The position numbers were made by a program, and so were the translations under genes. The notes under the pieces were generated by a model. It saw only the letters and a program-made list of their open reading frames with translations, searched no databases and was not told the origin of the DNA. Shown one piece after another: positions 54,730 to 64,000 of a stretch of DNA of 64,000 nt (its first letter is position 1; the number at the start of each line of letters is the position of its first letter). The stretch lies in contig OY757904.1 in assembly GCA_963585895.1 (NCBI GenBank), positions 67,717,333-67,781,332 on the forward strand. The letters run 5' to 3'. This DNA is from Sepioteuthis lessoniana. Lineage: Eukaryota > Mollusca > Cephalopoda > Myopsida > Loliginidae.

Positions 54730-54985
54730 CCACAACACTGCCATGGGCGGGGTATGACATAAGATCAACTTTAAGTAGAGTAAAGTTGGCTTGAATCCAG
54801 CGTTTTCCTTCTCCTTGATTGATTGTCTAACAAAAGCTAAAAAGCAAATCTGACATATTGTTTTCACATACTTTGAAGGAGAACGGATGGATTAAAACTT
54901 TTCGAAGGGGTATTATAGCGAAGAAAAAAAGGGTTCCCCATTCCATTTCCCTTGACGATAGTCTTTACGCTAAGTAGGGTGATGG
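54730..54985 (-). repeat. SINE-A copy, strongly decayed
   Basis: GGCGGGGTATGACATAAGAT, TTGAATCCAGCGTTTTCCTT, CTCCTTGATTGATTGTCTAA and a worn head (CCATTTCCCTTGACGATAGT, TTTACGCTAAGTAGGG) follow the SINE-A order on minus. Confidence 0.6.
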
Positions 54986-54989
54986 CCTG

Positions 54990-57760
54990 TATATTGTTAA
55001 AATACATCGTATATAATTTTGAGAGACTGTTAATAATGCTAAGTAACCTCTATTGCTCAAGGTATGCCAATTAATCGACCATACAGGTCACAGAAAAAAG
55101 CCACCGCCTTAGCCACAGACAGAATCGGGTATCATATACGCAATAACAGTTTTATATAAATCCAAATATATATGCAATACTAAAACATTCACTTACACCT
55201 TTATACTTTTAGTCTTATATGGAATAGTGAGATTGAGTCAATAGCCTCTTATTTAAAGCTGTTGGCACTTTGTCCTTTCTTCATTGTTATTATTGAAAGA
55301 TTTCGATTTCACTTGTGCCTGTTTAACCTAGTGTCGAAGGATTGGGAAATTTGGAGAGAAATCCGGTCTTACAGATGAAAATAAGTTAACATTTGGCTGA
55401 GATAATCGATATATTACGAAGCGATTAATTGTTAATTGGAGATCAGTTAATGATCCTTTCTGCTTAGCAAATTGGAACATTTCGCTTTGTGTCTACCGCA
55501 GTAGGTGCACCTCCTTGCTTGGCAAGAATACCTGCACATGTGTCGCTGCCAATTTCACCCGATCAATTTATAATTATAAGTAGAACACTAGTTCATTGAA
55601 CCCTTCAATGTTCGGTGATTATCTGGTAGTATATAATTTACATTGTTGATAGAAATATCACGATTGGTTCGAATATAGTAAAGGACATTTAAAAATAAAA
55701 CATATTTCATATCCTATGTTATGACTCTTTTGGGGAGGATTGGATAAAATAGGGCCAAGCCGTATTGGTTCTTAAAACGATTTCTAAAACTGTTTATTGT
55801 CCATATATAGTTATACAATTGAAACACGAAATAGATTACAATCCGTCAATATAACGGTTATACATTAATTGAATAATTAAATTACACTCAATTACGGCAA
55901 GATTTTTCTGGTTATTAGTTTCATCGGCAAAATTATAAATTTAACTGTTAAATAGAGTAATTCTACCATACAACGCTAAAAATCACACCGGAATGCATGA
56001 GGAAGCATTTTTTTTAGATTTTAATGAAAAGTAACATTAAAACGCCGTGAAATCCAGAAAATTCAACGTTCAAAAAGTGTATTTTTCATTTTCTGACGTT
56101 TAAATGCTATTAGCTTAAGCGTTTTTGATTTCAGTTGCCCCAACTATGAGCCATAACAAAGTATATATTAAGTGAAATATTCATTGTTTGATAACTTTTT
56201 GCATAATATAAAAACACCACAAAAGAAAATTACGGCTATAAGTGCTTTCTAAAGTATTATACTAATACGTGTATCCATTTCTATTTTACTCTGTAGGATA
56301 ACTAAAATATTCGCAATTACTTGTGAAGAATACTAAGTGTTTGTTTTTAGTGTTTTAAAACTGTTCCTTTTATGCCTCGACACATAATAAAGTAAAGTTG
56401 GAGATATACAATAAGGTAAGTAAGTATATATTGATTGAATAATTAAGACTCACAATCAAAATAAAGTTTTAAAAGCTATATCACGCAAATTGGAAAAAGG
56501 GAAACCTGTAATTTAACAGGATATCTGTAACTAAACTCGTATACAAGTTCAATATATCAAACAAACATATTTTTGTACAAGGATCACAAATATTGCACAA
56601 TCATTCTTTGACATGATTATATTTTGAATTCTATTAGTTTTAATGTATTTTGCACCAATTCTATATGGACGTGGTGTTTGTTTTTTTTTTTTTTGTTATT
56701 TTTTGTTATGTTTTTTTTTTTTGGCTGTTCATCCACCTTAATGCACATTTATCTGATGGATGATACAGAAAATGTTAATTGATTTGAAATTAGAAAAAAA
56801 TGATGACCAGCCAATTGATATAAGATTCCTGACACCCACTTGTGTCCCATAGTCAACTATTAAAAGAGCACTGTTAAAAAAAACATTCCTAGAAGATAAT
56901 CAAGAAATATGTTCTTAAACCAGGTCTGACTATTATCCTTCAATTATTAAATACATTTTTTGAAAGTCAATTAAACCGTTTCTCATAAACACTAAGATCC
57001 AACGAATTCACCTTCGACAATCATAACCCAAAATTGGATTATAGTATTTTAATCATAAATGTACTGTTCTTTCTTTGCAACTTATTCCGCACTCTATCTT
57101 TAGTGCCCAAACCTCTGTGCTTGTAAGTTAAGGTCAAAATTAAAATGGATTCATTTTCATATACTGGTGGGCAATCCGTCTACATTTGAGTTGTGTTTGG
57201 TCTCGTTTAGAAGATATAACTTTAGTAAGTATAATTCGAATATTTTAATGAGATTTATTTTTTCTTCTGCACCTTAATTAAAAAAAAAAATTACAAGTGA
57301 TGTTCTCACAGATGGAGGTTCTAATTAAAAATATTTGGAGTATAATATAACGATCGCTTCCAGAATATATATTTTCAATAAAGAAGGCCAGTGGGAATTA
57401 ATTAAGAATATACAGAGGAATATTTAATTGAACGATGGAAGATAATAGCAGAGAGCATGTCTCAACGTTGCTAAAAAGAAAAAAAATTGTAAAGCTATCA
57501 TATTTTTTAAGTCTAAATACGTACGACAGCATTCCAAATGTCTTGTTGAGTATTATTGGATTTTTTAAACTTATAATAAATCTTCTTCAATTAAACTATA
57601 AATATTTTTTGCCTACAAGTATAAATCAGATTATATGTCATATCTATATAGTTTTAATTTTATGCGGGTATGCATATCCAATTCCGAACATATTCAATCA
57701 TACTTATGTTATGGTTAGTTTGTATCAGAAATAATCTAGATGTTATTTCTTATTTAGAAT
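54990..57760. other. Unassigned AT-rich DNA
   Basis: A 2.8-kb stretch with poly-T runs near 56680-56720 and no recognisable family. A short GC-richer patch at 55495-55565 (GTGCACCTCCTTGCTTGGCA) stands out but is not interpretable. The open frame at 57435-57734 (99 codons) is AT-driven. Confidence 0.5.
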
Positions 57761-57764
57761 TTAA

Positions 57765-57858
57765 TACACACACACACACACGTATATACACACACGCGTA
57801 CACACACACACACACGTACACTAACACACACACGAGCGCGCGCGCACACACACACACA

Positions 57859-57917
<59 letters not shown>
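57765..57917. repeat. Compound microsatellite (CA)n-(CG)-(CA)n(TA)n
   Basis: CA runs carry CGTA and GAGCGCGCGC interruptions, then about 55 bp of TA. Confidence 0.97.
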
Positions 57918-57921
<4 letters not shown>

Positions 57922-57964
57922 AATATATACAGTATTGTACATAGATATTATTTTAAATGAACAG

Positions 57965-58307
57965 TACCGTATTTAACAGCATATAAGGCGCCCTTTTTTT
58001 ACTAAAGTATCTTTTAATTCCACCTGCCTCTTATATGCCATATGTACGGTTATGATTCGTGATAGCCAGCCAAAAATTACTGCCTGGAAATTCCAATTAG
58101 CTTAGAGTTCACAGAAACTTTCATATAACAATTGTCATAATTTGAAAGCTATTATGCCGATTAAACTTTTTATACTTGATAATGTTCATAATATTAATTT
58201 CATCGCGTCTAATATTAGTCATTCGTTGTTTTTTTTCTTGATTTGCCTTGCTGAGATAAGGGTGTGTCATATACAACCATGCATCTTATATGCTTTCAAA
58301 TACGGTA
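57965..58307. mobile_element. 343-bp MITE with terminal inverted repeats
   Basis: The left end TACCGTATTTAACAGCATAT faces the right end, which on minus reads TACCGTATTTGAAAGCATAT. Both continue AAGG/AAGA and TGC/CGC. There is no coding capacity. The outer TA may be the target duplication, which would fit a TA-targeting DNA transposon, but no longer duplication is visible. Confidence 0.8.
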
Positions 58308-58309
58308 AA

Positions 58310-59748
58310 TTGTCTTCAAAACCAAAAATACTAGGGTTGTCTCGTAAAACCTTACAATCCGAACTATCATTATTCAGTAATATGTATTACCAAAGTATGC
58401 AGCCATGAAACTCCAAAATTGGTTCTAGTATATATTTACAATATGTTTGTGGCGTACATGTTTTTGCATTGCTATATATCAATATTTTTGTTAGAGTGTG
58501 TAAGTATTGTAGATTTGGTAATAAATAATTCCAGATTATGTCTCCTTTGTATAATGTTCCACTCTAAATTATAAAAATCCTCCTACGTTTGATTTAGAAG
58601 GAAATTAATTTTGATTTAAAATCCTGCTGGGTGATGCTTTTTTTTTTTTCATTGGTGATAATGAATATTTCAAAATGCGATTTAGAGCTCAAACTATGTA
58701 ATTTGAGTTCATGCAAAAAACAGCTTTTTTGCTGGCTCGTTACTATTAAAATAGTATAAATAAACAAAGTCTGTAACCAAACTTGAAACGAAAAATTACT
58801 CAGTTTCTAATTCGAGTTCTTATCAAGTAAAGTTTCAGAGCCAATCCTATAAATCAAGTATACGTGTTTATAAAGTGAAAAAAGAATGTTTTATCTCAGT
58901 TTGTACTTTGAGCACAAGAATACATTATATCCAAACTATGTTAATGGAGTTGTTTCATAAATAAATTGAGTGTTTAGTAAATGGTATACCTCTCCAGAGA
59001 AATAAGCAAAAAGGTTAATTGTTCGAACTATCTAACCCATAAAATATTATTTTTTAGAATGTCTGTAGAGAGATTTCTCTTCAACTGAGATCAAGTGTGG
59101 AATTTGTCAGAGTATAATATAAGCTGGATGACGCAATTGGTGTCATTAAGATGCTCTGAACACATAAAAAGTATTTAGTCTAACATAGAATACCACAACA
59201 CGATACCACAATGACAAGATTTTTTTTTTTTTTATAATATCACCATCTGTAGGAAAATGAATGCTCAAAAAATTTAAACTTAACACTAAAAATTTGCTCC
59301 CATTTTTCTAAACATTTCAAGCAATCAAACATATCAAATCCATTTTTCAAATAACAAAACGCCATTTAGTTTTCCAAGATATTCGATCGTATGACATGAC
59401 ACAATTTGAACATAGCAACCACTAACTTCATGTTGTATAATGCTTAGAAAGATAGAAAAACAAACTTTCACGAGTGAGTTCGATTCTCTTTGGGTGCCAC
59501 ATTCAAACGCAAAAAGCTTAGTAAATTACAACCAGTATTACTCTTTTTCACATAGAAAAACCTAAAAGCTCTGATGAATCAAAATTTATCTATCGTAATT
59601 ATTTCTTTGAATTATTTCGAAAAAATATTTTTGCATTCAGAAAAAAACTATTGAAGCTGAAAAGCGTTGGAAAATTCACAAAAAAAAAAACATATATATT
59701 TCTTCTCTTTTACATTTTTTGTCGAGTTCCACTCATTCCTTCTCCAAT
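58310..59748. other. Unassigned AT-rich DNA
   Basis: Nothing recognisable; poly-T runs near 58640 and 59220. Confidence 0.5.
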
Positions 59749-59763
59749 ACACACACACACACT

Positions 59764-59842
<79 letters not shown>
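59749..59842. repeat. Compound microsatellite (CA)n(TA)n
   Basis: About 36 bp of CA, then about 58 bp of TA. Confidence 0.98.
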
Positions 59843-59846
<4 letters not shown>

Positions 59847-60812
59847 TGATATTCTTTAATTCATAAGAATATTAAAAAAAATTAAGATGTTTATAATGGA
59901 TCCATGTTAATATGAATTTATTTAAGTTCAACGAATATTATGAATACAATTTTCCGATATACATAAAAGTTGTAACATTAGAGAAAATTTCCTACGAAAT
60001 ATTTCATTGCGGTTTGTAATGTTTTTTTTTCTGATAAAAATAAGATGCTCTGTCAATTCTAAGATTAATTATGCGTGGAAAAATTTAAACCCAATATTCC
60101 AAATAAACAGCAGCCTCATTAAAAATAACCAGGATATACTTACAAAAATAAAAAGCTGCATAACTTAAATAATTAGGAAATATTAAATAGCAACATACAT
60201 AACTCCTATATGCAGAATTAAATCAACCAGGTTATTCTCATGGTTTATTCTTTCACACGTAATATGATCAACTGTATTTCTGTATTGGAAAATCATTCAG
60301 ACGGCTAAAATCCCTTACCCTTCCAACAAGTTTAATATGATATTGAGATAATTTGAATGGATGAACGTTAATTTTTTTTACAAATGAAATCCACACAATT
60401 CCGTCTAGTCTGCTTTCTATTTCTATTCACCGGTATAAATATCTTCATATATTTTCAGTGACAAGCTCAAGTATGCATGAATTAAACATTAAGAATATAG
60501 AAAGACTGAGTGAACACTTTTATTACATATGAAAACCGGAAGAGAACATTTGGCTTATATGAAACTATTCTCAAAGATCAAGAGCAATAAAGTGTTTTGA
60601 CAGAATGCATATTTTTTAGAGAGAACGTTCCAAAAGGCCTAATCAGGTTTGAGAGGTTAAGATATTTTTCGAGGAAGGAATATTCTTCGGCTATTAGACA
60701 GAATAGAATTATTTGCTTGCAGATCATTTACGCCTTACTAATTGACTACATACTACTTTTAAATAATGCTATCAAATACTCACCTGTCCCGCATCAAAAG
60801 GGAAAACAGGAC
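59843..60812. other. Unassigned AT-rich DNA
   Basis: I see nothing here. Confidence 0.5.
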
Positions 60813-61720
<908 letters not shown>

Positions 61721-61721
61721 A

Positions 61722-61905
61722 TTGATTTGGTTTCTTTTATTTGATTGGACATCAACTTTTGTGGGTAAAAACCAAATACAATAGCTACACTTGCATAAGA
61801 ACAGCAGCGGTACTATTAAACAAATAGGTAATAGGAGACGAGAGTTAAAATATTGTCTAAGAGACTTAGTCTGATAGTAATAGCATGACTTGAGTTCGCA
61901 GGCAC
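61722..61905 (-). repeat. SINE-C like fragment, decayed
   Basis: TTGATTTGGTTTCTTTTA, GGACATCAACTTTTGTGGGT, AACCAAAT, CAGCGGTACTATTAAACA and AGGTAATAGGAG keep the order of the SINE-C tail and body. The head is unreadable. Confidence 0.4.
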
Positions 61906-61970
61906 TTCCGAAACGTTCATTGACAATAGCTTAGACATTAGCCCACGGAAATTCTCCCAAGCAATATTTT

Positions 61971-61993
61971 GTCTCTCTCTGTCTCTCTCTCTG

Positions 61994-62030
<37 letters not shown>
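61971..62030. repeat. Compound microsatellite (TC/TG)n(TA)n
   Basis: A TCTCTG-rich run is followed by about 25 bp of TA. Confidence 0.96.
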
Positions 62031-62031
<1 letters not shown>

Positions 62032-62102
62032 AATCTGAGATGGCCGTTTTGTTGAATGAAAAAATATTCTGTGCTGCATGTATTGAATTGAATATACGCC
62101 CC

Positions 62103-62213
<111 letters not shown>

Positions 62214-62700
62214 GTGATGGCAAAATGCAAATGAGTTTTCATTAGTTTTGGTAGGAACGTGTTTAAAATTAAACGTAAGTGACCGTCTGGTTTGTTTGTT
62301 TATTTGGATGTTTGGAACCACACACAATTTTATTACAAGGTAATGTTCTGAAATTTGAATGAACGGGTGATACTCCAATTTGCATTGCCTGAGTGGTTGG
62401 TGTATTTGTTTCTATTGATGTTTGTGACAGCCAAATTTTATTTCAAATCCAGTCGATTAAATTTCATAATGAATCGAAACAGCCCGTTTGTTTTCAGATT
62501 TTCCATACGTTTTCTTCTTCTTTTTGACAATTATTGATTTTACGTTTATCTATTTTGAATTTTTGATGTGAGAAGTAATATTGCATCTCTATTAAAATCG
62601 TTACCGTTTTGAGCGGAAATGTTGATCAGTAAATTTTTGATAGCTATGGTCCATAGATCTGTTTCTGTGACAGTTGTTTTTAGTCTAAAATATAATGGCC
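62214..62700. other. Unassigned DNA
   Basis: I see nothing here. Confidence 0.5.
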
Positions 62701-62703
62701 ACT

Positions 62704-62936
62704 TGGTTTAGTTGTTTAATGGCATATCAACCTTTGTAGGTTATTTAATGCCAAAGCTATTCTCTTTGAAGAACTTTAGTGGCACTATTAACCCAAAGCT
62801 GTGAGGATAAGGGGGTTCATACTTTTCCCAAGGGTATTTGCCCGTAAGTGAACGTAATAGCGCGACTGGAGTTCGAACTCGCGTACCTACGATTCTGGAA
62901 TCCATTGCTTTAACCATTACACCACGATGACACCCA
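62704..62936 (-). repeat. SINE-C copy, best preserved
   Basis: On minus it reads GGTGTCATCGTGGTGTAATG + GTTAAAGC (box A), then GCGAGTTCGAACTCCAG (box B) and GCGCTATTACGTTCACTTAC. GGGCAAATACCCTTGGGAAA and AGCTTTGGGTTAATAGTGCC follow. The tail module is CTTTGGCATTAAATAACCTA and CAAAGGTTGATATGCC, then an AAACCAAG end. It is a SINE with a tRNA-like Pol III promoter, not a tRNA gene, because the cloverleaf 3' half is absent. Confidence 0.85.
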
Positions 62937-62939
62937 AAA

Positions 62940-63720
62940 TAGCTACTCTGATAATTTAGGAAAGTGTGCAGTCCAGCTTTTGGGAATGTATTATATTTGT
63001 TTTTTGCAATCAGATTAATGGGAAATTTTAAGTCTTGGTGGATGTAAAACTGGTGAAGGATTTGGTTGATTGAAGGTATTTGGAACAAAGTTTGTAAGCA
63101 ATATAAAATAGTTGTCAAAATCAGGAGAATATCATTGTGTGCTGCTTATGTATTAATCTATCGTTTGGTAGGATGTTGCTGTTGATGAGTTTACTTGGTC
63201 GACGTTTGGTTAGTATGCCTGGTTGTTAAAGAAATTCTTTTAAGTTTACTTTCAAAATATCCTATGTGCTTATAATTTTTGAGCTAATAATGATACACTG
63301 TGGCTGAACAGGCAATGCAATACATGTTTAATTAGTGTTTTAGTTTGGGGAGTCCGACCTAAACTGTAAAATGGTTTTGTCTTCGGGTTTTAATTAACAT
63401 ATAAACTATACAGGGCATGAGAATTTATTTTTTCATCCACATGCGGACTGTTTCTTAGTATCAGAACTTTCATAGTGGCTAGACATGCATGACGCTTCAA
63501 GATAGAATCGAAACCTACCCAACTGTTCGTTAGAATTAGTATCCTACCGCTGCTACATGTGGTGATATATACCTACACAAAGATTCTAACTTGAACAATA
63601 GTTGATATAATATGCAGTTAAATCTATGAACACTGTTGTTCACACCATATATTTCAATACATTGTATTTTCTATGAACAGCAATAATGTTTGTTTTGCCC
63701 CAGCGCCATTAACCAAAATA
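62940..63720. other. Unassigned DNA
   Basis: I see nothing here beyond the SINE boundary. Confidence 0.5.
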
Positions 63721-63721
63721 C

Positions 63722-63722
63722 C

Positions 63723-63773
<51 letters not shown>

Positions 63774-63791
63774 ATATATATATATATATAC
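63722..63791. repeat. Compound microsatellite (TC)n(TA)n
   Basis: About 48 bp of TC, then about 20 bp of TA. Confidence 0.98.
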
Positions 63792-64000
63792 TGTAATCAA
63801 TTTTATCTTGTTGATTCTCAGGGAATACTAAATGTTTTTTCATGCATATGCAATATTTTGTATGCAATATAACCCATCCTACAGATGATGGGAAACAATT
63901 TTATGGTAAGTGGGTTTAGCATAAATTTATTGGATTCATTGGTCGAAAATATTGCACAGATTTTCATTGTTTATTGCTACATGATTTATATTTCCGTCGT
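63792..64000. other. Unassigned DNA at window edge
   Basis: I see nothing here. Confidence 0.5.

Noticed and set aside
62880-62936. A tRNA gene on the minus strand (good box A and box B)
   Set aside because: Only the promoter-bearing 5' half of a tRNA is present and it continues into a SINE body shared by other copies; no complete cloverleaf or acceptor stem.

Overview
This window looks like AT-rich, repeat-saturated, non-coding metazoan nuclear DNA. I found no convincing host protein-coding gene, no rRNA and no functional tRNA gene. The recognisable sequence is mobile-element debris of four kinds: non-LTR retrotransposons (LINEs), Penelope-like elements (PLEs), tRNA-headed SINEs and DNA transposons. 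These sit among very many dinucleotide and trinucleotide microsatellites. The combination suggests a lophotrochozoan invertebrate, most plausibly a coleoid cephalopod such as an octopus. That assignment rests on my memory of the repeat repertoire, not on a database search, and is an inference.

Layout. 0-3.2 kb: mostly unassigned, with decayed SINEs. 3.4-7.1 kb: large TA/CA tracts around a PLE (5.06-6.12 kb) with inverted ends. 7.2-8.5 kb: two copies of a GGTTT-tailed repeat. 10.5-11.1 and 15.8-16.5 kb: further PLE 3' ends; the second carries a hammerhead-ribozyme-like motif. 17.06-17.77 kb: a short DDE-type DNA element with tandemly repeated ends. 18-27.7 kb: a cluster of nine or more decayed segments of one LINE that encodes a restriction-like endonuclease; all left-hand copies are on + and all right-hand copies on -. 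29.4-41.8 kb: GGTTT-tailed repeat, several SINEs (one nested inside another, three with target-site duplications) and 3' ends of a second, APE-endonuclease LINE. 42.8-44.2 kb: a decayed Tc1-like transposon. 44.4-45.6 kb: a PLE flanked by long inverted repeats. 46.3-48.5 kb: the best-preserved element, an APE-type LINE whose endonuclease half is inverted relative to its reverse transcriptase half, the signature of twin priming. 49.5-54 kb: a mariner-like fragment, a foldback element, another LINE 3' end and more SINE/GGTTT repeats. 54-64 kb: mostly unassigned AT-rich DNA with microsatellites and one 343-bp MITE.

The families are linked by shared 3' ends. Each LINE or SINE family ends in its own short tandem tail: (ATG)n for the APE LINE, (TAA)n for the endonuclease-fold LINE, (CCAAA)n for one SINE and the GGTTT repeat. 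Two SINE types share a tRNA-derived head but carry different tails, and one copy is a head/tail chimera. This fits SINEs that borrow tails recognised by partner LINE enzymes. Many trinucleotide microsatellites here are therefore the fossil ends of retroelements.
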